A DNA stretch of 64,000 nt from Anabaena catenula FACHB-362. Its GTDB lineage: Bacteria; Cyanobacteriota; Cyanobacteriia; Cyanobacteriales; Nostocaceae. Positions 49,370 to 58,868 of the stretch are shown here, one piece after another. The position numbers were made by a program, and so were the translations under genes. The first letter of the stretch is position 1, and the number at the start of each line of letters is the position of its first letter. Location of the stretch: assembly GCF_014698735.1 (NCBI RefSeq), contig NZ_JACJTQ010000023.1, positions 32,278 through 96,277 on the forward strand, written 5' to 3'. The notes below the pieces were generated by a model that was not told the origin of the DNA, searched no databases, and saw only the letters and a program-made list of their open reading frames with translations.

Positions 49370-52300
49370 ATGTCTCAAAAACGTTATCCAGTCAAGGCAT
49401 TCATAAGAATATCCAAAAAAATTAGCCGTAAGTTTTTCCAAACAACTAAAAAACAACTTATTTGGCTACTCAGAACTGTCTTTGGCGTTAATAGAAAAAC
49501 AGAAGCCGCTAATGCGGGTTTTGTGTTGCCAACAGTAGTGATGGTATCTATAGTAGTTGTTCTTTTGACTATTGCAATTATGTTTCGGTCTTTTGACCGG
49601 GCTAAAAACGCCAGCAACGTTCGTGTCAATCAAGCCGTTCTTACAGCCTCTACACCTGCACTTGATAGAGCTAGAGCTAAATTAAACAAGTTATTTAATG
49701 ACAAACGACTACCACGATCTACGCCCAATGATAAGGCTTTAGATGGTGTTTTAGCAGACTCAAACACCATAAAAGAATACACATTTGGTGATGAAACGCC
49801 TCTGAGACTGACTCATCCAGCATCAGCAGACCCATTAAAAACAGCATGGCGATTCCCGGTAGATACTGACAACAACGGTAAATTTGATAGCTACACTTTA
49901 TATGGGATTTACTATAAAAATCCTGAGTTGAATAATAATAAAACTCAATATAAAACCCAAAGAAATCCTTTACAGGCCAGGGCTACACCCATGAGTTTTG
50001 CAACTATAGGTGAATCATGTGCCAATGCCGGCGATACTAGTGCAAGTTTAGTCGGTGTCAATGGTTGGTTTCAAAGTACTAAGGAATTAAGACTAGTCAA
50101 AGCATTTTTTGTTTATACTGCAACAGTTCCCATCACCTCAGACACTACCATAGCTGATACAACCAACTATGAAGTTAACAAAGGTAATAGAGGTTTCTCA
50201 GCCCTAGAGTATGAACAAGACAAAGTTCAGCAATCTCTAATTAACAATGCAGTAGTTTATGAAGATGACCTGGAATTAAATCCTGGTACTGACTTCAGAC
50301 TCAACGGTAGAATTTTTACCAATGCCAACTTCTTGACTGGTTCAGATACAGCAAATATCAGACTCTATCAAGTTAGCAGTCCCGCTTCCTGTTTTTACGA
50401 TGATGACAACGCCAAAGTCACAGTTGGTGGAAATATAGCTGCTGGTGGATTTATAACAGGGTCTGCTAGCAAACCGACTCTATTTGATTTATTTCCTGGA
50501 AAAGGTGCTACTCCTTCCTCAGAATCACTCCAAGATAACGAATCCGTAACAGGCACGACTGCACCTAATATAGCTTACAATACCCTAGCTTATGCACAGC
50601 GTATTAATCGCTTAGTTAAAGCTCACACAGATGCTAATCCCATTGCTGTCAATGCTAGTTATACGGCTTATCAGAATACTAGTAATGACCCACCAGAAGT
50701 ACAAGAAGCTGTTGGAAGTTTTAACCCCACACCGGCTGAAATACCAACATTACGTGACGAACAGTTAGAGATTTACTTTAAAAAACGGACTCGGCGTGTA
50801 CCCTTCAACGAAGTCCCTGTTGGTAGTACATCTGCTGTTGCTTTAGGTATTTATGCTACAGCCAACCCATTGCTAGGTAGTGGTGAGTCACTACGTCCCG
50901 CAGATGCTTGGGTCTTTCCCACAAACCCCAGTGATGGTATAACCGAAACTGGCTTTGCCACACTGAAACTAAATACTACTGGTACTCAACTTAAACCTAA
51001 AGCAACAGAACCATCACTCCAGAGCGTGGAGGCAAAAGAATCTTTCTTTGGTGACAGAGTTCTAGTTGGTAATAACTTACCTCAATTGTGGTGGAAGACT
51101 TCAGACCCAAAGAACCCAAACTTTAAGCCTCAGTTTGTTGGACCCAATCCCCCAGATATTCAAAATATAAGTGGTATTGAGTGGGACAACTTCGATCCCG
51201 AACAGCCTGAAACCAAAGATCGCTATCGCCTCTCTCGTGTACAGACATTAGCTGATGTCGGGTCTACCGATAGAGATAGAGGTTGGGAACTAGACGCTGC
51301 AAGAATACCAGAAAACCCTCAAGATCCTGTAGGTGGATTGCGAGTGGTTACAGGTGCAGGGATTTATTTACGTCAAGGTGATACCGCTGCAAGTGCTGTT
51401 TTCCCTGCTGCTCCTCTTCCTACTACCCCTATAGAGAGCATTGCCGATGATTATAAAATCTGGTCGGATATGATGCCTGTGTTTGATGGAACACAATCTG
51501 TAACAACCTCTTCTCCCTATTGGATGTATGATCCAGATATTAAATTTACACGGGGTATACCTAATACAGACACACCATACTTAAAGATGCGGGCGACGGC
51601 AGTTTATCACTACAACCCCAACGATTATAACCAAGAGTATCCAAAGCCCATAGCCTGCGTCAGTAGCTTTTATGACCCAACCAACAGCCTCACAGCTAGG
51701 AATAAAATCGGATTACCTTCCTGGACTCCTCCTACTGGTTTTGGTGCTGGTATAAGTAATGTCAATGGTAAATCTAATAATGGCATAGTTTATGGACCAC
51801 CTACTAAGTCTGCCAGTAATTATTTGCCATTGTTAACCTACCAATCTAACTTAAAATATAGAAATGGACGTTCAATAGATGATGGACTTCTAAAAAGGGC
51901 GTTAGGAAAAACAGCCACCGATCGCAGTCTTTCAGAACAATCTACAATTGATGCGGCCATATGCGCCCTCCAGATTTTAGATGGTAGTATCACACCTAAC
52001 GATGCTGTTATTCCTCACGGTGCCATATTTGAAGCTGCCTTTTTGGATGCAAGGCAGATAAAAGCAATTCATAACGACAATCCCGCAACAACAGCTTTAG
52101 AAACCTTCACTAATATTGATGGTGGAGCAAATCCAGGAACAGCTTACGATCTTCCTTTACGAGATCGGCAACCTCTAGAAATTCGTGCCACTGTCCTCAA
52201 TATGGACTTACTCCGCACAAAATCAATTGCTGGAAAGTCAGCAGCAACAGAATATTTACTTCCCAATAGTGGCATTATCTACGCTACCCGCGATGATGCC

Positions 52301-54076
52301 CTACCAGATTTAACCGCCCCTACAACCCTAAAACCAACAGCGAGAAAGCTAGAAAGTACAGTGGACTATAAGCTTGATCCGACTCGTCGCCCTAATGCAA
52401 TTATGCTTACCAAAGGGGAAAAACTCTGGCGCGAACTAGAGTATCGAGACGCAGAAAAAGGTTTGATTTTAGCAAGCAATTTGCCTGTGTATGTTAAGGG
52501 CGACTTTAATAAACATACCAAAGAAGAATTCGACACAGCACTAGATAATAATTGGACTAATTTCTATAGTCGAAGTGATCTCTCTGACGATTTTGCCTGT
52601 CGTAAAGATGACCCAAGGTTACCCAAATGTGAAAATGGTGATGAATGGCGTTCTGCGGCTGTGGTTGCTGATGCTGTGACTTTACTCTCTAATAACTTCA
52701 GATTAGGCTTCCGCAATGAGGGAGACTATGACTGGAATGATAACTTGGGGGATATTACAATTAGCGATCGGACGTTTGATGTTGATCCTGAGTTTTTTGC
52801 TACCCCGCCCACCGCGCTGCCAAAGAACCTGAACTTCCTGTTCAATACCTTTGCTCCGGTAATGCCAGTAACAGAATATACTCTACCAAATGCGAACTAT
52901 AGCAAGAGATACAGCACAACTACTTACCCCACCATAGACCTTGACACCGCTCCTACCGCTCCTGGTGTTCAGGGTAGTTCTTACTTGAATAATTTTGTCA
53001 CCCCTGTTGTCAGACAAAGACAAGCCAGAAATTTTGTGTATGAAATTTGCCCAGAAACAGATATTACTTTATGTGACGACCCCAAAAGTTGGGCAATTAC
53101 TAATGTTGCCACCGTCGCAAACTATAAAAACCAGGGACAAAGTAATTGGGGACAGGGCATTGAAGGTAACCAAATGACTTCCATAAAAACTGGCTCCATG
53201 GATACGGATACACCACCTCAAGGTGATTGGGCAAATCCAGCTTTTCCCAAAAGAATACCTTATCAACGAGATCCCGTAACTGGTAATATAGTTACTCCTC
53301 GTAAGGTTTACGGAGTAGATGCTTCAGGTACAATACAATTATTTGACGAAGCCTGTTTCACTCAAGGAACTTGTACTAACCCACCAGCACTAACATCTCC
53401 TGCTGTCTATATACCTTGGTTAAAACAGGATAGTAACGGCAGATGGGGACCAGTTTTACAGATCAATAACCCCTTCGGTACTCCCACCAACCCAACCCCA
53501 GGTAATAACAGAATTGATAATAATAGGAACAATAATTGGTTACAAGCTGCGACTGCAACTACTTTCAACCTAATCGTCGCTGGTGGGGATACCCCTGCTC
53601 GTTCTACAGAAGATAATGGCGGTTTACACAACTATGTCCGCTTCTTAGAACACTGGTCTGCCTCAAATATTACTCCAGTAACAGCAAGGATTAGTGGTAT
53701 TTTCATGCAGTTGCAGAAAAGTGCCTATGCTACAGCACCATTCGCTACTAGTTTAACCAATAATAATGCGACCTCTGGTCTTGTATACAACACTAGCAAC
53801 GGACCTCTCAACGGAACCGTGGGCAGGCTTCCTTTCTATCAGCCACCGACAAGACTTTGGGGTTATGATGTGGGACTCCTTTCCCAGTCACCAGACTTGT
53901 TTGCCCAAAAATTAGTCCAACCAGTAGGTGATCTGCCCAATGAATACTTCCGGGAAGTTGGCAGAGATGATGCTTGGGTAGAAACGTTGTTGTGTGCTAA
54001 AGAAGATGCTACTGGTAACTACGCAATTGATGAAGATCAGCGTCCTGATGATCCTCTTCTTAATTGCAAAAAATAA
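49370..54076 (+). CDS. hpsA: Hormogonium polysaccharide biosynthesis protein HpsA
   Basis: HpsA is needed for hormogonium gliding and polysaccharide secretion in Nostoc punctiforme and is found at the cell surface. From the ATG at 49370 (MSQKRYPVKAFIRISKKISRKFF, Shine-Dalgarno GAGGGAG) the product is 1568 residues. Near residue 48 there is a pilin-like segment, NAGFVLPTVVMVSIVVVLLTIAIMF, with G-F at the usual cleavage point but without the E5 of true pilins. The large remainder is soluble, beta-rich and full of Asn, Thr and Pro (for example RILNPGTDFRLNGRIFTNANFL-like stretches near 300). It leads the hpsABCD group. The in-frame TTG at 49352 is an unlikely start. Confidence 0.92.
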   Translation: MSQKRYPVKAFIRISKKISRKFFQTTKKQLIWLLRTVFGVNRKTEAANAGFVLPTVVMVSIVVVLLTIAIMFRSFDRAKNASNVRVNQAVLTASTPALDRARAKLNKLFNDKRLPRSTPNDKALDGVLADSNTIKEYTFGDETPLRLTHPASADPLKTAWRFPVDTDNNGKFDSYTLYGIYYKNPELNNNKTQYKTQRNPLQARATPMSFATIGESCANAGDTSASLVGVNGWFQSTKELRLVKAFFVYTATVPITSDTTIADTTNYEVNKGNRGFSALEYEQDKVQQSLINNAVVYEDDLELNPGTDFRLNGRIFTNANFLTGSDTANIRLYQVSSPASCFYDDDNAKVTVGGNIAAGGFITGSASKPTLFDLFPGKGATPSSESLQDNESVTGTTAPNIAYNTLAYAQRINRLVKAHTDANPIAVNASYTAYQNTSNDPPEVQEAVGSFNPTPAEIPTLRDEQLEIYFKKRTRRVPFNEVPVGSTSAVALGIYATANPLLGSGESLRPADAWVFPTNPSDGITETGFATLKLNTTGTQLKPKATEPSLQSVEAKESFFGDRVLVGNNLPQLWWKTSDPKNPNFKPQFVGPNPPDIQNISGIEWDNFDPEQPETKDRYRLSRVQTLADVGSTDRDRGWELDAARIPENPQDPVGGLRVVTGAGIYLRQGDTAASAVFPAAPLPTTPIESIADDYKIWSDMMPVFDGTQSVTTSSPYWMYDPDIKFTRGIPNTDTPYLKMRATAVYHYNPNDYNQEYPKPIACVSSFYDPTNSLTARNKIGLPSWTPPTGFGAGISNVNGKSNNGIVYGPPTKSASNYLPLLTYQSNLKYRNGRSIDDGLLKRALGKTATDRSLSEQSTIDAAICALQILDGSITPNDAVIPHGAIFEAAFLDARQIKAIHNDNPATTALETFTNIDGGANPGTAYDLPLRDRQPLEIRATVLNMDLLRTKSIAGKSAATEYLLPNSGIIYATRDDALPDLTAPTTLKPTARKLESTVDYKLDPTRRPNAIMLTKGEKLWRELEYRDAEKGLILASNLPVYVKGDFNKHTKEEFDTALDNNWTNFYSRSDLSDDFACRKDDPRLPKCENGDEWRSAAVVADAVTLLSNNFRLGFRNEGDYDWNDNLGDITISDRTFDVDPEFFATPPTALPKNLNFLFNTFAPVMPVTEYTLPNANYSKRYSTTTYPTIDLDTAPTAPGVQGSSYLNNFVTPVVRQRQARNFVYEICPETDITLCDDPKSWAITNVATVANYKNQGQSNWGQGIEGNQMTSIKTGSMDTDTPPQGDWANPAFPKRIPYQRDPVTGNIVTPRKVYGVDASGTIQLFDEACFTQGTCTNPPALTSPAVYIPWLKQDSNGRWGPVLQINNPFGTPTNPTPGNNRIDNNRNNNWLQAATATTFNLIVAGGDTPARSTEDNGGLHNYVRFLEHWSASNITPVTARISGIFMQLQKSAYATAPFATSLTNNNATSGLVYNTSNGPLNGTVGRLPFYQPPTRLWGYDVGLLSQSPDLFAQKLVQPVGDLPNEYFREVGRDDAWVETLLCAKEDATGNYAIDEDQRPDDPLLNCKK

Positions 54077-54102
54077 TTCAAGAATCTCAGATATGAGACT
54101 TA

Positions 54103-54232
54103 ACCCCCAGCCCCTTTCCTACCTCTCCCTAGCCCTCTCCTAAGAGGAGAGGGAATTTTAAAAAACGAGTTTTAGCACCAAATGGGGAAATTAGAAGCCT
54201 CTCTCCCTGTGGGGGAGAGGTTGGGAGAGAGG
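54103..54232. repeat. Hairpin repeat element in the hpsA-hpsB spacer
   Basis: CCCTCTCCT-AAG-AGGAGAGGG is a perfect 9-bp hairpin (about 54133-54153). A second hairpin CTCTCCC...GGGGAGAG follows at about 54203-54222. The phrases ACCCCCAGCCCCTTTCC and TTAGAAGCCTCTCT border them. It is a known type of dispersed cyanobacterial repeat and may lower expression of the downstream genes relative to hpsA. Confidence 0.7.
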
Positions 54233-54339
54233 TTATTCAGTCAACTTAAATGCCAATTAGCTGTACACAAAATGTTAAGACATTCGACAAAAGGTCTTTA
54301 CATCAGAAAACAACAGAGGTGCAGGAGGTAGAAACTAAA

Positions 54340-55107
54340 ATGATTCAGCTTAAACAATTCAAAATCGAACACAGTTTCAGTCGGGGTCTAAATCAGAGTC
54401 TGAAGCACAACAATAGCAAAGATGATGGCTTCACTATCATTGAGTCATTAGTGGGGATGCTTGTTGCTTCTCTCTTAGTAGCAGCCATAGCACCCATGCT
54501 GCTTTTGTCCACCGCTACCCGTCTTCAATCTCGCCGCGTTGAACAGGGGTCTCAAGCAGCAAAATCATTTATTGATGGGGTCAGGTCTGGAAGAGTACCA
54601 GTACAATCCAGTGATCCTACTCCAGTACAATATATACCAACTAGCGGTTTTCCAATTGCAAAGCATAGCGCAATCGCAACAAGAACTTTGGAAAATAACA
54701 TCCAAGATTATTTAATCGATAGTTCAAATATGGACCCCCCCATCTCCCCAACAGGTCTATATTGCTTTCAGACGGATGGTGTTATTCTTCCTCCTAATTG
54801 TTCGAGCGACCCAAATCAGAAAAATCAATTTTACATTCAAGCCAGTCGAATTGTTGTTCAAGATTCAGAAGCAAACGATGGCTACCGTCTAGCCGTTAGG
54901 GTGTATCGAAAAGATGTTGACTTTAGTAAAACTGTCGTAGCCAGCACCACTACTAGCAAAAAAACGCAAACAATTGTTACCAATGGATTAGGTAATAAAC
55001 AAGCCCCAATCATAGAATTGGCTGCGGATGTCATTAAAAGCAACACGACATTTATAGCCTTATGTAGTCGTTTGGGTACCAAGGCCGATAAAAATTGTCA
55101 AAATTAG
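54340..55107 (+). CDS. hpsB: Hormogonium polysaccharide secretion pseudopilin HpsB
   Basis: From the ATG at 54340 (MIQLKQFKIEHSFSRGL; upstream GGAGG) the product is 255 residues; earlier in-frame starts at 54250 lie in repeat-derived sequence. A type IV pilin-like leader ends at DDG, followed by FTIIESLVGMLVASLLVAAIAPMLLLS, with E at position 5 of the mature protein. The rest is a C-terminal globular domain with paired cysteines (LYCFQTDGVILPPNCSS, FIALCSRLGTKADKNC). Pseudopilins HpsB-D are thought to form a short export fibre for polysaccharide. Confidence 0.85.
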   Translation: MIQLKQFKIEHSFSRGLNQSLKHNNSKDDGFTIIESLVGMLVASLLVAAIAPMLLLSTATRLQSRRVEQGSQAAKSFIDGVRSGRVPVQSSDPTPVQYIPTSGFPIAKHSAIATRTLENNIQDYLIDSSNMDPPISPTGLYCFQTDGVILPPNCSSDPNQKNQFYIQASRIVVQDSEANDGYRLAVRVYRKDVDFSKTVVASTTTSKKTQTIVTNGLGNKQAPIIELAADVIKSNTTFIALCSRLGTKADKNCQN

Positions 55108-55157
55108 ATGGGAAATTTATCAGCACAGCATCTATCTATTTAAAAGAGGTAAAACCT

Positions 55158-56237
55158 ATGTTTAAAACAATCACATTCTTACTTAGAGGATTTATTAAGT
55201 CTCCCAGGGTGAATAATCAAGTTGATGGTTTTACCCTGATTGAATTGTTGATAGCTTTGACGATGGCATTTTTAATCCTGACCCCATTACTAGGATTGGT
55301 GGTCAATATTGCCAATACAGATCAAAAAGAACAAGCTAAGGCAACTTCTGAACAAGAAATCCAAACAGCAATGGATTTCATTACCCGCGATTTACAACAA
55401 GCTGTCTACATCTATGATGACCGGGGAGTTGAGAAGACAAATAATACCACCTTCCCTCTCGAAAGTGGTATTAAAGATTCTCTGCCTGTGGTTCCCAATG
55501 GATTACCTGTACTAGTTTTTTGGAAGCGGGAAATAGTTCCAAACGCCGTTCCTAATGACGGTGCAAGTAAAGATGATGCCTTCAGATATTCCCTAGTAGC
55601 TTATTATTTGATTAATAATTCTAATAATATTGATCCTACTTGGTCTAAAACTGCTCGTATTGCTAGATGGGAAATTAAGGATGGTGTGCGGAGTATAAAT
55701 AGCGCTGGTGGTACAAGTGGTTGTAATTATAAATACGATACAACTACTAAATTTATAAGTTTAGAATATTGTCCTGACCCAGGTTTCAAGCCGTTTGACC
55801 TTGATTCAACGACTGGTAGCATAACTCAAAAAATGAAACTCTGGAAAGGCGATACAACAAAATATACAACTACACCTCAAGTACTGATTGACTATATCGA
55901 TCAAACTATCCCCAATCCAAATCCAACTGGAAACATTCCTAATCTAACACGAAAATGCCTGACTGACGCTAATATTCCTATTGCTAACACTAGTAAACAA
56001 CCAAAAGTGATACCTAGTAATACAACATCACCGAGCAGCTTCTATGCTTGTGTTAGTAATTATATAGATCCTATTAATACAGGACAAGTGACCACTACCG
56101 CACAGGTGTTTATTCGAGCCAATGCCTTAGCTAGAGTCCAAGGCAGTAACACAACTTACACTGATAAAAACCAGGCAACCTACTTTCCTTCAGTCAACAC
56201 CATCGTACAAGCACGCGGATTTTTATACACCAATTAA
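55158..56237 (+). CDS. hpsC: Hormogonium polysaccharide secretion pseudopilin HpsC
   Basis: From the ATG at 55158 (MFKTITFLLRGFIKSP; Shine-Dalgarno AGAGGT) the product is 359 residues. The prepilin segment is VDG/FTLIELLIALTMAFLILTPLLGLVVNIAN, a near-perfect class III signal with E5. The mature part begins with the helical MDFITRDLQQAVYIYDD, typical of GspJ-like minor pseudopilins. Cys residues occur in SGCNYKYD, LEYCPDPG and RKCLTDAN. It follows hpsB with 50 bp between. Confidence 0.85.
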   Translation: MFKTITFLLRGFIKSPRVNNQVDGFTLIELLIALTMAFLILTPLLGLVVNIANTDQKEQAKATSEQEIQTAMDFITRDLQQAVYIYDDRGVEKTNNTTFPLESGIKDSLPVVPNGLPVLVFWKREIVPNAVPNDGASKDDAFRYSLVAYYLINNSNNIDPTWSKTARIARWEIKDGVRSINSAGGTSGCNYKYDTTTKFISLEYCPDPGFKPFDLDSTTGSITQKMKLWKGDTTKYTTTPQVLIDYIDQTIPNPNPTGNIPNLTRKCLTDANIPIANTSKQPKVIPSNTTSPSSFYACVSNYIDPINTGQVTTTAQVFIRANALARVQGSNTTYTDKNQATYFPSVNTIVQARGFLYTN

Positions 56238-56299
56238 ACAATTCAAAATAGAGCCAAGTACGTATGTAATATTATGTCTTGAGAGTATCCTTATTAACG

Positions 56300-56395
56300 C
56301 ACAAGCACCATAAACCTAACCCCTAACCTCTTGTCTTGTAGGGAAGAGAAACGGAAAACCGGAAAATCAGAAGCCTCTCTAATCATAAAAAAAGG
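56300..56395. repeat. Decayed hairpin repeat in the hpsC-hpsD spacer
   Basis: AACCCCTAACCTCTTGTCTT, AGGGAAGAG and CAGAAGCCTCTCT follow the same order as the element in the hpsA-hpsB spacer but with the hairpins degraded. It appears to be an old, partly deleted copy. Confidence 0.45.
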
Positions 56396-56402
56396 ATTTA
56401 GT

Positions 56403-57056
56403 ATGAATTTACTACAATTACATAGCAGGAATATCAAGAATAAACACTGTTGTTCAGCACCTGACGCATATCAGGAAAATTCTGGTTTTACCATGATAGA
56501 ACTCTTAGTATCGCTGCTAATGGTAGGAATTTTAGCAGCAATCATGGCTCCTAGCTGGTCGGGATTTGTGCAAAGACAGCGGTTAAATAAAGCTTTGGAT
56601 GGTGTACTTTCTGCTATGCAACAAGCACAGACAGAAGCTAAAAATAAGAAACTTACCTATAGCGCGAGTTTTAAAGTCATAGACGACATCCCTAAATATG
56701 CCGTTTATCAGGGTACTACCGCACCTTCAGATGATAGTTGGAAGCGTTTAGCTACTGATCTTTCAGAAAATCAAGTCTTATTGTATACCAATCTTACGGA
56801 GGATTATAATACAACAGTTACTGGTAAGAGCATATCAACAACACCAGCTTCTGGAACCATTACTTTTGACTACATGGGTGCTTTGAAAAGCCCGACTACT
56901 GCAACTAATAATGGTAATTTAGATTTAATAGTTATGGTAGCTATACCTAATGCAGGAACTACTACTGCCAGTGGGTCGAAACGCTGTATCATCGTCAGAA
57001 CACTTATTGGAGGTACGCAAACAGCTACAGGTGCAAATTGTAAGCCAAGTACTTAG
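56403..57056 (+). CDS. hpsD: Hormogonium polysaccharide secretion pseudopilin HpsD
   Basis: From the ATG at 56403 (MNLLQLHSRNIKNKHCCS) the product is 217 residues; the frame upstream of it is repeat-derived. The prepilin motif is NSG/FTMIELLVSLLMVGILAAIMAPSWSGFV with E5, then RQRLNKALDGVLSAMQQAQTEAKNKKL, as in GspH/FimT pseudopilins. The C-terminal half is a beta domain ending RCIIVRTLIGGTQTATGANC. In Nostoc punctiforme hpsE would follow directly; here a mobile element lies between. Confidence 0.87.
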   Translation: MNLLQLHSRNIKNKHCCSAPDAYQENSGFTMIELLVSLLMVGILAAIMAPSWSGFVQRQRLNKALDGVLSAMQQAQTEAKNKKLTYSASFKVIDDIPKYAVYQGTTAPSDDSWKRLATDLSENQVLLYTNLTEDYNTTVTGKSISTTPASGTITFDYMGALKSPTTATNNGNLDLIVMVAIPNAGTTTASGSKRCIIVRTLIGGTQTATGANCKPST

Positions 57057-57433
57057 TAGCCATAAAATTAGAAAAGATTAGTAAGTACACTGTATATAAA
57101 ATAGTCACAAAGATAGCACAATATAAATATTGGGTAAAGTTTTTGATTTCATAGACTTGTTAACTTGCCAGTTCGGTTCAGCAGAAGTAATTATCCAGTA
57201 AAAAGGGACTTTGTATTGGTTAACTGTTTCTGTAAAACTGTACTAGTAACGCAGGGCAGAATTAAAAATTAAAAATTAAAAATTAAAAAAGCAGACTGTA
57301 CTAGCTTTTTATTTGTTTTTAACTGTCATTTGACTTAAGCTGTTGTGTACTAGTGAAAATTCACTACTTCTGCTTTGTGCATTTGATTCAGAAACTGTCC
57401 TCAATAGAAATCCAACTTAAAAGCAGTCAATAA

Positions 57434-57690
57434 CCCCACCTTACTTCGTTGAAGGTGAGGCTTGTAAAGAACAAACTTTACGTGTTTGACTAGCCCACTG
57501 AGACTAATCCTGATACGCACTTCCAAATACTTCCCCAGTTTGGATTATCTGCAAGACTGTTTGTTCAGTGGTTGGTTCAAGACAAGACATTTTGGATTTA
57601 GTTGGGCGAGGGGACTTAAACTTTTGGAAAATCGCTCCACTTTGGGCAAAGCCCAAGACTGCGTTTTCCGCTTACTCCAAGGATTATCTC
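57434..57690 (+). ncRNA. Candidate omega-RNA region of the IsrB element
   Basis: IscB and IsrB proteins use an RNA encoded upstream of their ORF, with the guide taken from the flank of the left end. This space contains, after the left-end hairpin, GTAAAG-(AACAAA)-CTTTAC (57464-57481) and TTGGGC-AAA-GCCCAA (57642-57656), plus G-rich GGGCGAGGGGAC at 57604. The guide, if present, would be around 57410-57433. Upstream (57057-57433) is A/T-rich spacer with TTAAAAA repeats near 57265-57288. Inferred from position and structure only. Confidence 0.45.
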
Positions 57691-57693
57691 TTT

Positions 57694-58812
57694 ATGCGAG
57701 TACCCGTTATTTCAGCAAACAATACACCATTAATGCCAACAAAACCTAGCCGTGCTAGACGTTGGATTAAAGCTGGTATTGCAGTTGGTAAATTCAACAA
57801 ATTAGGTATTTTCTATGTCCAGTTAAAATCTGAACCATCTAATACAAAAGCTCAAGAAATAGTAATTGGCTTAGACCCAGGAAAAATGTTTTCTGGTATC
57901 GCGGTTCAAACTAAGAAATATACCTTACAAATGTTGCATCTAGTTCTTCCATTCAAAACAGTTAAAGACCGAATGGAACAACGAGCTATGATGCGGCGTG
58001 GTAGGCGTGGTAGAAGAATAAACCGAAAATTATCTTTCGATAAGCGTAATCATCGCCAAGCTAGATTCGACAATAGACGTGGTTCTAAACTACCTCCGAG
58101 TATTCGAGCCAATAAAGACTTAGAATACCGAACAATTACATTGCTTTGTGAAATATACCCCGTAGAAACAATTGTCATTGAAGAAGTAGAAGCCAGGGGG
58201 AACAAGAGTTTTAGTCCAGCGATGGTTGGTCAAAGATATCAAATTAATAGATTATCTAAACTAGCCAATTTGGAACTAAAAAAAGGATGGGAAACATCCA
58301 ATTTACGAAAACATTTAGATTTGTATAAAGAGAAGTCTAATAAGTCTTTGGAAATTCCAGAAACTCATGCAGTTGATGCAGTTGCACTAGCTTGTTCACA
58401 TTTTTTCAAATACCAAGCATGGGCAGGAGTTAAAAATCGTGGAGCAAACTGGATAGGTAATATAATTATTACCAATTCGCAATTTACGATTTTGCGCCGT
58501 CCTCCGATTAGTCGTAGACAACTACATTTGATGGTTCCGTCTAAAGGTGGAACTAGACGTAAATATGGTGGGACTACGACTAGGCATGGATTTAGAAAAG
58601 GGGACTTTGTTGAAGCCACTCAAGGGAAAAAGATATTCTTTGGGTGGGTGAGTGGAGACACCGAAAAACAAGTTTCAGTTAGTGATTGTAACTGGAAAAG
58701 ATTAGGACAATGTACTGCTAAAAAAGTCCGATTGATTAAGCGAAACACGGGATTAATCGTGTTGTCAACTCGGAAATTGTCAAATCTAACCCCATTGAGG
58801 GGTCAAATTTGA
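57694..58812 (+). CDS. IsrB: HNH-less IscB-family RNA-guided RuvC nuclease (RRXRR protein)
   Basis: From the ATG at 57694 (MRVPVISANNTPLMPTKPSRARRW) the product is 372 residues. The PLMP domain covers ~1-50. RuvC-I is IVIGLDPGKMFSG (D61). The Arg-rich bridge helix is MRRGRRGRRINRKL (~100-113). RuvC-II is ETIVIEEVEARGN (E163/E164) and RuvC-III is PETHAVDAVALAC (H225, D228). Only ~60 residues separate RuvC-II and III, with no HNH or zinc cysteines, which marks it as IsrB rather than IscB. All catalytic residues are present, so it may be an active RNA-guided nickase. Earlier in-frame starts lie in the candidate RNA region. The C-terminal domain (~240-372) probably reads the target-adjacent motif. 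Confidence 0.85.
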   Translation: MRVPVISANNTPLMPTKPSRARRWIKAGIAVGKFNKLGIFYVQLKSEPSNTKAQEIVIGLDPGKMFSGIAVQTKKYTLQMLHLVLPFKTVKDRMEQRAMMRRGRRGRRINRKLSFDKRNHRQARFDNRRGSKLPPSIRANKDLEYRTITLLCEIYPVETIVIEEVEARGNKSFSPAMVGQRYQINRLSKLANLELKKGWETSNLRKHLDLYKEKSNKSLEIPETHAVDAVALACSHFFKYQAWAGVKNRGANWIGNIIITNSQFTILRRPPISRRQLHLMVPSKGGTRRKYGGTTTRHGFRKGDFVEATQGKKIFFGWVSGDTEKQVSVSDCNWKRLGQCTAKKVRLIKRNTGLIVLSTRKLSNLTPLRGQI

Positions 58813-58868
58813 CCTACTATCCCTCCCCGTGTTGCTTCGCTGAACACGGGGTATCTCGTAGAAGAAAG

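Larger units (their letters stand above)
57434..58851 (+). mobile_element. IS200/IS605-type element encoding an IsrB protein
   Basis: The element lies between hpsD and hpsE. The left end has a hairpin CACCTT-(ACTTCGTTG)-AAGGTG (57437-57457, extendable to 57434-57460). The right end has CCCCGTGTT-(GCTTCGCTG)-AACACGGGG (58825-58851). The two loops match at seven of nine bases, as expected for IS200/IS605 subterminal hairpins recognised by a Y1 transposase. There is no tnpA, so it would have to be moved in trans. TCAA at 57427-57430 just left of the first hairpin could be the target tetranucleotide. Exact ends are uncertain by about 20 bp. Confidence 0.7.

Noticed and set aside
57486..57749. Plus-strand ORF upstream of isrB in another frame
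   Set aside because: It overlaps the candidate omega-RNA region and the isrB start, has no protein-family marks, and reads as chance.
57700..58812. TnpB call for the transposon protein
   Set aside because: The N-terminal PLMP domain and RRGRR bridge helix right after RuvC-I mark the IscB/IsrB branch; TnpB has neither the PLMP domain nor this order.
58809..58868. N-terminal extension of HpsE from a TTG start
   Set aside because: The 20 extra codons are encoded by the right-end hairpin of the IsrB element and are absent from HpsE-type proteins.
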